This document shows positions 1-10,074 of a DNA stretch of 64,000 nucleotides, piece after piece (the first letter of the stretch is position 1; every line of letters begins with the position of its first letter). The stretch is taken from NCBI GenBank assembly GCA_949126835.1, contig OX421509.1, positions 9,568,920 to 9,632,919 on the forward strand. Reading direction: 5' to 3'. The stretch comes from Anisus vortex. Taxonomy: Eukaryota; Mollusca; Gastropoda; Planorbidae. A program made the position numbers and the translations under genes. Below the pieces are notes generated by a model that was not told the DNA's origin, ran no database searches, and was given only the letters and a program-made list of their open reading frames with translations.

Positions 1-210
1 TGTTGAAATTTGCTAGTAACAGTACCCTAAATTCATTAAATTGTGTAAAATGTATTCAAATTTCTAAACAGAGAATGCAAAATTTAAATCAATAAATCAT
101 TCATCGTGAATTATAATTTATAATTGTTAATCATTGCATAACGTGGTTATAAATACTGAGAATGGGACAGTTTAAGAAGGATTAGACTATAGATCTAGGG
201 AATTAATGTA

Positions 211-1171
211 GGGTAGACTGCTCTAACTTCGACCAGTTTCTAACTTCGACCGATTTCTCTATAGGGCGCAGAAAAAAAATTATAAAAAAATAACGATTAT
301 GATTGCTTAATACATTTTTATTTTTATCGTCTCGCGATTGAAAGGCAGGAAAAGTAGTCTAAAAATATAATGACTATTTTTAGCCGTTTTAGCGGATGAC
401 ACTGTCTAACAGAGGCTTACACTGCGACCTTTGTCTTTTTTGGAACTATGCGGAGTATGCGTTGATTTTCTAGTTTTCCTGATTATACAGTGTATCGCTT
501 CACAATGCTTAAAACATGAGTTTTTTATGTTATTTATTTGTTTAAAAAATATATATAGCAAAGAAATAGGTTAAACTACATATTGTTTTTTTAGTTAGCC
601 TTTGAAAAATATTTTTTTATTAAAAAAAAAAGAAAAACAAAGCGGTCGAAGTTAAAACCATAAAATGTATACCTCGCTCTAACTTCGACCAGCGCAAAAA
701 CTCTATTTTAGACCTATCAATATAGACCTATATATCACAATTATGGCCTACGTAGTACTGTGCATGTAATTAATACAAACTGGCTAGTGAAATCTACTTT
801 AAAATTATAAGTATTTAGTTTAGATAAATAGTTGTAGATTTTAAAACGTTATTGTTTAAAATAACATTTCTCTGAGGCTATTTTAATGAGCGGTCGAAGT
901 TAGCAATCAGCTGGTCGAAGTTAGAGCAACTCCGGTCGAAGTTAGATACATATAATAAAGCTTGGGGGGTAGGGAAACTAGGGGACTTTTTTTTGTATTC
1001 CTTAAAACTATTGGCTAAAAAGTTTAGTACCCGTCCAATCAGCAGAAAGAACACGAAACAACGGTGAAAAAATAAAATCGCTATCATGATTGGTTGCCGA
1101 TTTATAGCGAAAAGAAAAACGAGATTGTTGCCGTTCGTAATTTAATCGGTCGAAGTTAGAGCAGTCTACTC
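211..1171. mobile_element. TA-flanked non-autonomous DNA transposon
   Basis: The ends are inverted: GGGTAGACTGCTCTAAC at the left and the complement of GAGTAGACTGCTCTAAC at the right. A TA dinucleotide sits immediately outside each end (209-210 and 1172-1173), as expected for a Tc1/mariner-type target duplication. The core CTAACTTCGACC or its complement GGTCGAAGTTA occurs eight times inside (about 223, 240, 644, 679, 892, 913, 934, 1148) in both orientations, clustered toward the ends. No transposase frame is visible, so it would need a transposase in trans. The superfamily is inferred only from the TA flanks. Confidence 0.7.
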
Positions 1172-1173
1172 TA

Positions 1174-1530
1174 CTATTTGAAAGTATGAAAAATATTTAA
1201 AAGCAAAACATAACAATTTTAAATCATATTTTTTAATAAACGTTACTAAACACACTTAAAACATAGACGGGAAAAACATACATTTAAAAAAAAAATTTTT
1301 TTTTAAGGAAACAATTTAACATACGTTAGAATTAATTTAAGTTTGTGTGCAATTATGTTCTTCGACTTCTGAAGTTCTAGCATGATATAATAGGCCTATT
1401 TCTTTTTTATTTACCCACAAACTGTCTACAAACTTTGGCTGACAGACGCCCCCCTCTCCCCCCCCCCCCTCCCCTTATCTCAATCTTCTTGTGTGTTTTT
1501 TTTCTCTATGATTCACGGTATTCTATGTAC
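1174..1530. other. AT-rich spacer, no gene seen
   Basis: An A/T-rich stretch ending in a C-rich tract (about 1450-1472). I see no frame, RNA gene or clear repeat end here. Confidence 0.6.
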
Positions 1531-2315
1531 ACGAAGAAGGAGTCGCCATCATCCTTAGGAAAGGTACAGAAAAATGCCTCATAGACTGGAAACCAATTAG
1601 CAGTAGACTAATTAAAATCAGAATGAGTTGTAGGCAGATAAATATGACCCATTATACAATGCTATGGCCCTTCAAATGACAGTGAGGATGAAACTAAAGA
1701 CCTTTTCTATGAACAATTGGAGGCAAAAGTTAAAGCAGCACCACTGCATGACATGATGATAACAATGGGAGATTTAAATGCAAAAGTAGAACATGACAAC
1801 AATGGCAACGAACGAACAATGGGAACTCATAGTTGTGGTATAAGGAACGAAAACGGGGAAAGATTAGTTGAACTTTGTAGCTCTAATAACATGGTAATAG
1901 GAGGCACTTTGTTTCCACATCGTGAGATTCACAAGTTGACCTGGTAGTCGCCCAATGGTAGAGATAGAAAAATATGACCATCTGCTTATAAATGCCAAAT
2001 GGAGAAGATCATTGTTAGATGTTAAAGTAAAACGAGGTGCTGATGTTGGAAGTGACCATCAGTTGGTAATAGCAAAAGTGAAGCTGAAACTGAGACGGTC
2101 CCAGAACTAGACAGACATACAGCGAGAATACAATATGCAGAAACTAACAGATCCTCACACTAAGCTCACCTTCATCACACAGGTCAAAAATAGATTCCAG
2201 GCATTACAAAGTCTAAACTCTGATGATAAGAGTAATAACACATGAAAATGTCAAAGTTGCATACCAACAGAGTGCAGAAAAATGCTTGGGCTTTAGAGAT
2301 AACAAAAAGACAAAA
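1530..2315 (+). mobile_element. LINE fragment, endonuclease domain (5' part)
   Basis: Conceptual translation with frame breaks shows the C-terminal half of an apurinic-type endonuclease of a non-LTR retrotransposon. Readable blocks are GVAIILRKG (near 1540), MGDLNAKVEHDN (near 1765), NGERLVELCSSNNMVIGG, then in other frames DHLLINAKWRR and GSDHQLV. The last two are the usual histidine/aspartate motifs near the end of the domain. The element continues at 7505 after a 5.2-kb LTR element and again at 8399. The N-terminal part of the endonuclease is absent, so this is a 5'-truncated copy. Similar ORFs in invertebrate genomes are often mislabelled craniofacial development protein 2-like. Clade (I/Nimb or RTE-like) not settled. 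Confidence 0.8.
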
Positions 2316-2826
2316 TGTAGGTCGGTGACTTAAATTAAAAGTGTGATTAATTGCTTTGTGCTGTACGACAAGTCCGTTTGAATGTGTTTAAGTTTCTGTG
2401 CTCTGTGGGTGCTATGATTTGTGAGAATGTAAGTAATGGATTTTTAATGTAAATATATTTTATTATTTGTAATATAGATATAGACTTGGGGGACTGTTTG
2501 GTATAAAAATGATGTATGTAAATATTGTTTTGTATTTTGTGAAAGCCCTGAAACGAGGTTAAGCGGCAAGGTCTTGCGTCATTTTTCGGAATTCTTTTTC
2601 TGATTGTTTTAAATTAGGTTTTTGTTAGTGTAGTTTAATTGAAGTAATAGGTAGAATTTTTATTGTAGTTTAATTTAATATAGGGTTGTACATAAGATAG
2701 ATTTGTAGATATTTAGCAATTAGAGATTTAGAATAAGGATTAGCACTTTAGTCAACAGGAAATGGTCATTTTGAAATTAGTTAGAGCGAGAGTTAGAGTT
2801 GCCACCAAAGACGTTCGGTCAGCGTC

Positions 2827-2834
2827 TATAAATA
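2827..2834 (+). promoter_or_regulatory. TATA box of the 5' LTR
   Basis: TATAAATA lies about 510 bp into the LTR, followed within 30-40 bp by a less AT-rich stretch that could hold the transcription start. The same box is at about 6305-6312 in the 3' LTR. With the AATAAA about 950 bp downstream, the R region would be unusually long. Confidence 0.5.
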
Positions 2835-3529
2835 GAACAATTAATCAATCACTTCCGTCTGAAACGGCCCATTTTGTGGAAGACCAGTGGTCAGATTATG
2901 GCGTAGTTGTGTGTGGCTTGTTCGGATATGACGTGAGTTGAGATTTAATTACTTTTTAGAATTTTTATTCTATTTTATACTATGTCTAATTTTGTTATTT
3001 TATGTATATTGTCCACTTGTCTATGATAAGTGCATTGATGGGAATGGATTAAGTTGGAGGTTTTGGGAAGGAACATTATCCGCCATGTTGGCTTCTTCTT
3101 TTTAAATGTATATTTCTTTTTATTTCATGTATATTATTATTTTAATGTAATGTTGCCTTTAATGGCCAGCATGGGAATAAGTTATGGTAGATGTCTTATT
3201 TCATGCTTGGTTTTAACTGGTATGTATTAACCAGTGAGTGGCCTAACTCTGTGGTACAGAGTATAGAGCGGTGTTGTCTTGTTCTAGTCTTCATTGACTA
3301 GAGCTGAGTTGATTCTTATGTCATAATTCATATTATGTTATAAGATGTATAAGGAGTATAGGTTCATGTTTGAACTGGTTATAGTTGGGACTATGCTATG
3401 TAGTTTTTATTTACTGTATATAGTATATATATATTATGCTTATGTATATAGATGACCATGTTCTAATGTTTATTTTTATTTCTCTATTTCTATTCTATTA
3501 TATTGTAGGTCGTAATGTCGGCCTATGTT

Positions 3530-3646
3530 GGTTTTTAGTGGGGAGTTGAAGTTTGGTTTTTAGTGGGGAGTTGAAGTTTGGTTTTTAGTGGGGAGTTGAA
3601 GTAGTTTTTAGTGGGGAGTTGAAGTTAGTTTTTTAGTGGGGAGTTT
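3530..3646 (+). repeat. 4-5 x 25-bp tandem repeat inside the LTR
   Basis: A unit of the form GTTTTTAGTGGGGAGTTGAA is repeated in tandem with small length changes at the later copies. The identical array is in the 3' LTR at 7008-7124. It may be a copy-number-variable part of the LTR. Confidence 0.85.
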
Positions 3647-3774
3647 AAGTTGGTTATTATTTGTGAGGGTTTACAGTATGTTTATAGAGTTTAGATAGCA
3701 TAGGTTTATTGTTGGGGTTTAATTTGTTTTTATGATTTTTATGTTCCCTTTAATGGGACAAGTGAATTTCCATG

Positions 3775-3780
3775 AATAAA
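3775..3780 (+). terminator. AATAAA polyadenylation signal of the LTR
   Basis: AATAAA lies in the second half of the LTR, about 250 bp before its end; the copy in the 3' LTR (about 7253-7258) would end the element's transcript. A GT-rich run follows within about 50 bp. Confidence 0.5.
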
Positions 3781-4031
3781 AAGTAATTTGTAATTTGAAT
3801 ATGATTTTAGTGTTTTATGTTTAGTGTTCAGTGTTGTTGGTCTGTTTAGATTGTAATAATCCTTCTGTCCCAACGGAAGTGTCACGGAAGCCCAAAAGTC
3901 CCCTCGTGCCCTAGTTTAGATGTATTTAGTAAATGATTGCTGTCCTTTACCCACGACCCTCTTTAATTAGTAGTAACTATAATATTAAATTAATTACCCC
4001 CCCCCCCCTCTTCCCCCCACCCTGTTACAAA

Positions 4032-4050
4032 TGGTGTCTAGAAGTGGGAA
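4032..4050 (+). other. Primer-binding site (tRNA-Leu-like)
   Basis: Two bases after the 5' LTR, TGGTGTCTAGAAGTGGGA starts with the TGG that pairs with a tRNA CCA end. Apart from one extra T it resembles the complement of the 3' end of metazoan tRNA-Leu (from memory). The TGG position is direct; the tRNA identity is an inference. Confidence 0.65.
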
Positions 4051-4149
4051 TCCGTGCTTAAACAGACCAATGATTACTGTTTTTAGCTTAGGAAGGTTAG
4101 GTTTAATGGGTTGGAGGTTAGGATATAGGTAGAAAAAACCAACATAGGC

Positions 4150-5706
4150 ATGGCTGGTGAAGAACAAGCCACACAGACAGTGTATGTCGTCCTGCACCGT
4201 GAGGAGCCGATCAAGCTATTCCACGGCAGTAACCACCCAGGCGACGTGGAGAGCTTCATCGAGGACATTAGAGGTGCCTGGAGGGCGAGACGAGTCACCG
4301 AGAACGAAGAGAAGAGAGACGTGCTATGGGCTCACCTCGGCGAGTCAGTGAGGGCAGAGTGTAGGTGCCACCCACCGGAGGTGAGGTCCAACCCTGAAGA
4401 GCTGATCAGGGTGTTACAGTCCGTCTACGGGGAGAAACGAAGTATCTCCAAATTAATGGGCCTGTTTCTCACAGTCCATCAACATGTCTCAGAGACCGTG
4501 AGAGCTTACTCTCACCGCTTGCAGGCTGCATTTGATGCCCTGTTAGCGCGACAAACCTGTCTCTCAGTGGCCCTCACAGATGCCGTAATCTTGAGGGACC
4601 ACTTTGCAGAAAACTTGCTGGACCCCCTCTTGAGGAAGTACCTGCGAGAGGAGACCCATAAATACCCTAGGACCTCCTTCCTAGGCCTGCGGGATACGGC
4701 TATCCGCTGGTCCGAGGAGGAATGTTATGACCACTCGATGCACTCTGTAGCTACGACTGTTGAGCCAAAACAGCCGGGCCCAGAGTTGGAAAAATTGGTG
4801 TTGGCACTGGCCAAACAGGTGGGTGAGTTATCAACAACAATAGAGTATCTGCAGCGTTCACAACAAAGCCCTGATGCTCATCCTTACCCACAGCGTTCAG
4901 GTGAACCAGACCACTACGGTTATCATGCTGGATACTGTGATAACTGTTGCAGCCCCGACCACCTTGCGGGAGAGTGCCTGAAAGGGAGGCAGTCAACTGT
5001 CGGAGCGAATGGCACGATTCATCACAAAGATGAGGATTCTACTCTGTCGAGCCAGATAATAGGCACCCGCCCTGCCGCAAATGTCAGCCTCAATGGGCTA
5101 TGTTGTGAGGCCACGATTGACACAGGCTCCCTGGTCAGCACAGTGACGGAGAGCCTATTCACCAACCAAACTGCCAGTGTTCTACCAGAAGTTGGGGATA
5201 CCCAAACTGTTAGACCCCAGTCAGTCATGTTTAAAGTAGTTGTGCCAACCGGACCGGTAGTAAATAAAGGAATGGTTCAGGCGGCACCGTTACATTGCTT
5301 GAAAGTGTTTAAAGAAACGGTTTCGTTGGACCCTATGATAGTTAATGTGAGATCGGTGTGCCAAACAAGACGTCAAGCTGTACCAGGAGAGGACTCTGCT
5401 CTTTTTTCATTACACTTCTGTTTACTTTTTATTTTTAACCATTTTCTTTCCTTTTTTTATGTTTTTACGAAAATGATAGATTTACTTTTTGTATGCCTTT
5501 ATTACCCATTTTATGACATGTTGACTCTTTTGTGTAGTGTGCATAGATTTTTCCTGTTTGGTGTACTTGGACACTACGTATATCTCATTGTGACTTTGAT
5601 GTCAGATGTTTTAAGAGTAGGTACAGCATTTTTTGTCCCAGTGAAACTTTCACATTTTCCACCTATCTGTAGGCTGCATGCTTTTTATGTATGTCCCAAT
5701 GGGTAA
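4150..5706 (+). CDS. Retrotransposon Gag-protease polyprotein, truncated
   Basis: A 518-codon frame. Residues 1-200 are an alpha-helical, charged Gag-like region of the kind found in Gypsy/Metaviridae capsids (motifs near FHGSNHPGDVESFIEDI and VLQSVYGEKRS). Residues 263-276 form a perfect CX2CX4HX4C zinc knuckle (CDNCCSPDHLAGEC), expected to bind RNA. Residues 324-327 are DTGS in the context ATIDTGSLVS, the catalytic start of a retroviral-type aspartic protease. Around residue 410-415 the composition changes abruptly to T-rich, hydrophobic sequence, so the last 100 codons look like noncoding DNA read through after a deletion. No flap or second protease motif is visible, so protease activity is doubtful. 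The start ATG lies 120 bp after the LTR. It is the only coding capacity of this element. Confidence 0.85.
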   Translation: MAGEEQATQTVYVVLHREEPIKLFHGSNHPGDVESFIEDIRGAWRARRVTENEEKRDVLWAHLGESVRAECRCHPPEVRSNPEELIRVLQSVYGEKRSISKLMGLFLTVHQHVSETVRAYSHRLQAAFDALLARQTCLSVALTDAVILRDHFAENLLDPLLRKYLREETHKYPRTSFLGLRDTAIRWSEEECYDHSMHSVATTVEPKQPGPELEKLVLALAKQVGELSTTIEYLQRSQQSPDAHPYPQRSGEPDHYGYHAGYCDNCCSPDHLAGECLKGRQSTVGANGTIHHKDEDSTLSSQIIGTRPAANVSLNGLCCEATIDTGSLVSTVTESLFTNQTASVLPEVGDTQTVRPQSVMFKVVVPTGPVVNKGMVQAAPLHCLKVFKETVSLDPMIVNVRSVCQTRRQAVPGEDSALFSLHFCLLFIFNHFLSFFYVFTKMIDLLFVCLYYPFYDMLTLLCSVHRFFLFGVLGHYVYLIVTLMSDVLRVGTAFFVPVKLSHFPPICRLHAFYVCPNG

Positions 5707-5770
5707 ATTTTTGTATTGATCTAGGGCCAGAGGGGTATTTTTTGTATGATAGTTTGTTTTTGCAGGGTCG

Positions 5771-5793
5771 CAAAAAGAAAGTTAGGAGATGAA
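5771..5793 (+). other. Polypurine tract before the 3' LTR
   Basis: CAAAAAGAAAGTTAGGAGAT followed by GAA is almost all purine and abuts the TG of the 3' LTR, the expected position for plus-strand priming. Confidence 0.7.
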
Positions 5794-7504
5794 TGTAGGT
5801 CGGTGACTTAAATTAAAAGTGTGATTAATTGCTTTGTGCTGTACGACAAGTCCGTTTGAATGTGTTTAAGTTTCTGTGCTCTGTGGGTGCTATGATTTGT
5901 GAGAATGTAAGTAATGGATTTTTAATGTAAATATATTTTATTATTTGTAATATAGATATAGACTTGGGGGACTGTTTGGTATAAAAATGATGTATGTAAA
6001 TATTGTTTTGTATTTTGTGAAAGCCCTGAAACGAGGTTAAGCGGCAAGGTCTTGCGTCATTTTTCGGAATTCTTTTTCTGATTGTTTTAAATTAGGTTTT
6101 TGTTAGTGTAGTTTAATTGAAGTAATAGGTAGAATTTTTATTGTAGTTTAATTTAATATAGGGTTGTACATAAGATAGATTTGTAGATATTTAGCAATTA
6201 GAGATTTAGAATAAGGATTAGCACTTTAGTCAACAGGAAATGGTCATTTTGAAATTAGTTAGAGCGAGAGTTAGAGTTGCCACCAAAGACGTTCGGTCAG
6301 CGTCTATAAATAGAACAATTAATCAATCACTTCCGTCTGAAACGGCCCATTTTGTGGAAGACCAGTGGTCAGATTATGGCGTAGTTGTGTGTGGCTTGTT
6401 CGGATATGACGTGAGTTGAGATTTAATTACTTTTTAGAATTTTTATTCTATTTTATACTATGTCTAATTTTGTTATTTTATGTATATTGTCCACTTGTCT
6501 ATGATAAGTGCATTGATGGGAATGGATTAAGTTGGAGGTTTTGGGAAGGAACATTATCCGCCATGTTGGCTTCTTCTTTTTAAATGTATATTTCTTTTTA
6601 TTTCATGTATATTATTATTTTAATGTAATGTTGCCTTTAATGGCCAGCATGGGAATAAGTTATGGTAGATGTCTTATTTCATGCTTGGTTTTAACTGGTA
6701 TGTATTAACCAGTGAGTGGCCTAACTCTGTGGTACAGAGTATAGAGCGGTGTTGTCTTGTTCTAGTCTTCATTGACTAGAGCTGAGTTGATTCTTATGTC
6801 ATAATTCATATTATGTTATAAGATGTATAAGGAGTATAGGTTCATGTTTGAACTGGTTATAGTTGGGACTATGCTATGTAGTTTTTATTTACTGTATATA
6901 GTATATATATATTATGCTTATGTATATAGATGACCATGTTCTAATGTTTATTTTTATTTCTCTATTTCTATTCTATTATATTGTAGGTCGTAATGTCGGC
7001 CTATGTTGGTTTTTAGTGGGGAGTTGAAGTTTGGTTTTTAGTGGGGAGTTGAAGTTTGGTTTTTAGTGGGGAGTTGAAGTAGTTTTTAGTGGGGAGTTGA
7101 AGTTAGTTTTTTAGTGGGGAGTTTAAGTTGGTTATTATTTGTGAGGGTTTACAGTATGTTTATAGAGTTTAGATAGCATAGGTTTATTGTTGGGGTTTAA
7201 TTTGTTTTTATGATTTTTATGTTCCCTTTAATGGGACAAGTGAATTTCCATGAATAAAAAGTAATTTGTAATTTGAATATGATTTTAGTGTTTTATGTTT
7301 AGTGTTCAGTGTTGTTGGTCTGTTTAGATTGTAATAATCCTTCTGTCCCAACGGAAGTGTCACGGAAGCCCAAAAGTCCCCTCGTGCCCTAGTTTAGATG
7401 TATTTAGTAAATGATTGCTGTCCTTTACCCACGACCCTCTTTAATTAGTAGTAACTATAATATTAAATTAATTACCCCCCCCCTCTTCCCCCCACCCTGT
7501 TACA
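5794..7504 (+). repeat. 3' LTR (1711 bp)
   Basis: Direct repeat of 2316-4029 at a constant offset of 3478 bp up to the poly-C tract. Ends TTACA next to AAAA and the resumed LINE. Confidence 0.9.
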
Positions 7505-8000
7505 AAAAGAATGGATTACACCAGCCACATGGTGCGCCATAGACCAGAGACGCAAGATAAAAAATCAGATGATCAGCACTAGGTCAACAAGACTACAAGA
7601 AAAATACAAATACCAATTTAAAGAAGCCAACAAGGCAGTAAAGAAGATGGTACGTGCAGACAAGAGGGCATTTGTTGAAGAACTAGCAAATGAAGCAGAA
7701 AGTGCTGCAGCTAACAGAGAGCAAGGTCAGTTATATAAAATCACCAGGCAGATTTGTGGTAAATTCCACTCATCACCAAATGCATCCATTAAGGATAAAC
7801 AAGGAAAACTGCTGACTAATGAAGCTGAACAAAACAAACGATGGGCTGAACATTTTAGCGAAATACTTTCATAAAGAATCCCCATTAGAAGAAGCAGTAA
7901 TTCCGGACGTACAGACAGAATTGGACATCAATGTAGAACCACCTACAAAAGAAGAAATTGTAAATGCCATTCAATCACTAAACAACAATAAAGCTCCAGG
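7505..8000 (+). mobile_element. LINE fragment, linker between endonuclease and RT
   Basis: Continuation of the LINE from 2315. A frame gives a basic linker (KYKYQFKEANKAVKKM, then RADKRAFVEELANEAE). After a frameshift near 7830-7870 comes PPTKEEIVNAIQSLNNNKAPG, the conserved entry to the reverse transcriptase (NNKAPG). It breaks off at the base where another LINE tail has inserted; the protein resumes at 8399 with DNLNTELFK. The frame breaks make it a pseudogene. Confidence 0.85.
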
Positions 8001-8398
8001 ACCGCTTCTCTCTGACGACCGTTGGCCTTAGAGCCTTCTCAGTATCCGGTCCGAAGGTGTGGAATCTACTTCCCATTCAACTCAGGCAAACAAGCTCCAT
8101 TGATTCCTTCAAAAAGAACTTAAAAACTCATTATTTCAATATTTATCTTAATTAACATGCTTTGAGCCCTACTGTCTTACTTTTATGTTAGGTCGGTTAT
8201 TTTGTTTTGGTTGTTTGATTTGTACCATGTTTGTAAAGTTTTGAATCATTATTTAGTTTTTTTTTATTTTTTTTTTATTTTTATTTTTTATCTCTTAGCC
8301 TATAGATTGTATCCTTGTTCTGAGTTGTATGTTAAATGCGCTCTGAGCTTGCATTATGCTTGTTGGCAGCGCTATACAAATGTCATTATTATTATTAT
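8001..8398 (+). mobile_element. CR1/L2-like LINE 3' tail nested in the RT gene
   Basis: Read on +, it encodes FRAFSVSGPKVWNLLPIQLR followed by SIDSFKKNLKTHYF, the C-terminal signature of CR1/L2-type ORF2, then a 3' UTR ending in GCGCTATACAAATGTC and (ATT)n. It sits exactly between NNKAPG and DNLNTEL of the host LINE, so it arrived after that LINE. A target duplication was not recognised. Confidence 0.75.
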
Positions 8399-9858
8399 CT
8401 GATAACTTGAATACTGAATTATTTAAGTCTGACGCAGAGACAGCAGCTAGTATATTGGAGCCACTTTTCATAAAAATCTGGGTAGAAGCATATGTACCAG
8501 AAGACCGGACTAAAGGAATAATTATTAAAATCCCCAAAAAGGGTGCACTTAGTGACTGCAATAACTGGCGTGGCATTACGCTTCTGTCAATCCCAAGCAA
8601 AGTACTGTCCAAGGTGATCATCGGGAGACTTTACGAAGCTGCCGACATCATTCTTAGAAAAGAGCAAGCAGGTTTTAGAAAAGGGAGGAACTGCACAGAA
8701 CAGATTTTTGCTCTACGAAACATAGAACAATGTACAGAATGGCAACGACAACTTTATATCAACTTCATTGATTTCGAAAAGGCTTTCAACATTGTTCACA
8801 GAGACAGTCTGTGGCGCATTCTGAGAGCATATGAAATACCTGCTCACATGGTACAGCTGATCAAGAGCTTTTACAGCAACTACAGCTTGCATGGAAGGTA
8901 GCAACATATGGTTCGAAGTGAAGACAGGGGTAAGACGTGGATGCGCGATGTCCGCATTGCTGTTTAACATCTTAATGGACTGGGCGATGAAAAACACAAC
9001 AGACGTGAGGAACAATGGCATCAGATGGACTTTGTTATCAACACTTGAGGATTTAGACTATGCTGATGACCTGGCACTTTTGTCTCACACCTATCAGAAA
9101 ATGCAAGCCAAAACAGACAGACTGAATAATTTTAGTTCACAAATTGGATTAAAAATCAATCATAAGAAATCAGAAGTCATGATGCTAAACACCACAACTG
9201 TGATTCCAGTCAAAGTTAATAATAAAGATCTTCCTAACTCAGAAAAATTCACATACCTAGGAAGCTCACTCACACCAGATGGGGAGAAGCAAGTAAGACA
9301 TTCAGAAAAGACTGAATAAAGCCAGAATTGCATTTAACAATATGAGTAACATCTGGAAATCCTGTCAGTATGGTACCAGAACAAAATTAAAGCTCTGTAA
9401 CAGCTGTGTACTTCCTGTCCTTCTTTACTTTATGGCGCCGAATGTTGGCGCATGAAACAACAGGACCTTGCGAAGCTTTCCACTTTTCACACAAAAAACC
9501 TCAGGAGGATTTTGAAAATTTTCTGGCCAGAGAAAGTATCCAACGAAGAATTAATGTCCCAATGCAACCACGAAGACATGGGCTCTATCAAAATGAAAAA
9601 GCGTTGGCTATGGATTGGCCATGTGATGAGAAGAGATGAAGGGAACATCTGCAAGACAGCCCTACACTGGAATCCCGAGGGAAAAAGAAAGAGAGGTCAA
9701 CCAAAAGTAACCTGGCTCAGAATAGTGGAGCAGTAATTAAAGGAATTTGGTCATTTCTGGGGTACGATTGGAATTGTCGCACGTGACAGAGAAAGATGGA
9801 AGGACTTTGTTGCTGCCCTATGCGCCCACGGCGTTACGGGCAGTAAGTAAGTAAGTAA
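8399..9858 (+). mobile_element. LINE reverse transcriptase and C-terminus, broken
   Basis: Three overlapping frames carry the rest of the LINE ORF2. In order: NNWRGITLLSIPSKVLSKVI, EQAGFRKGRNCTEQIFALR, FIDFEKAFNIVHR (frame 8356-8901); VRRGCAMSALLFNILMDW, the catalytic box YADDLALLSHTYQKM, and KINHKKSEVM (frame 8891-9319); then KRWLWIGHVMRRDEGNICK and KRKRGQPKVTWLRIVEQ (frame 9452-9736) and a last block near 9770-9840. Frameshifts near 8900 and 9310-9450 inactivate it. The element ends in (GTAA)n at 9843-9858, a short-repeat 3' tail instead of poly-A, as seen in I/RTE-related LINEs. Confidence 0.88.
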
Positions 9859-10066
9859 CGGTCTACAAAAGGGAAGTAATACGTAATACGTAATACACAC
9901 ACAAAAAAAGCCCTAGGCCTAGGCCTACATTTCGTTTTTAAAACTAGATGTTACAAACAGGCCTAGAATTTCAATAATGTGTGCTGAAATTATGTGAGTT
10001 TTTAATTTTTTTTTTTTTAAATTATAAAAATATTTACTGCAAGTTAATTTGGACTATAGATCTAAA
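9859..10066. other. Spacer between LINE and hAT-like element
   Basis: Short AT-rich sequence with GGCCTAGGCCTA motifs near 9912. No gene seen. Confidence 0.5.
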
Positions 10067-10074
10067 TCTATGGC

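Larger units (their letters stand above)
2316..4029 (+). repeat. 5' LTR (1714 bp)
   Basis: Matches 5794-7504 in every block I compared. The only length difference is in the poly-C tract near the 3' end (12 C here, 9 C in the 3' LTR), which accounts for the whole 3-bp difference. It carries a TATA-like box, four copies of a 25-bp unit and an AATAAA. The length is large for a Gypsy-type LTR. Confidence 0.9.
2316..7504 (+). mobile_element. Young gag-protease-only LTR retrotransposon
   Basis: A complete insertion with direct repeats at 2316-4029 and 5794-7504. Both LTRs begin TGTAGG and end TTACA, and AAAA flanks each side (2312-2315 and 7505-7508), a plausible 4-bp target duplication. A tRNA primer site follows the 5' LTR and a purine-rich tract precedes the 3' LTR. 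The only ORF encodes Gag, a zinc knuckle and an aspartic protease start. Reverse transcriptase, RNase H and integrase are missing, so the copy depends on enzymes from a relative. It interrupts a LINE, whose sequence resumes at 7505. The protease and 4-bp duplication suggest a Gypsy-type (Metaviridae) origin, which is an inference. Confidence 0.9.

Noticed and set aside
5390..5706. C-terminal 100 codons of the Gag-protease frame as an envelope or membrane domain
   Set aside because: T-rich noncoding DNA read through after a deletion gives hydrophobic residues; no signal peptide or conserved motif.
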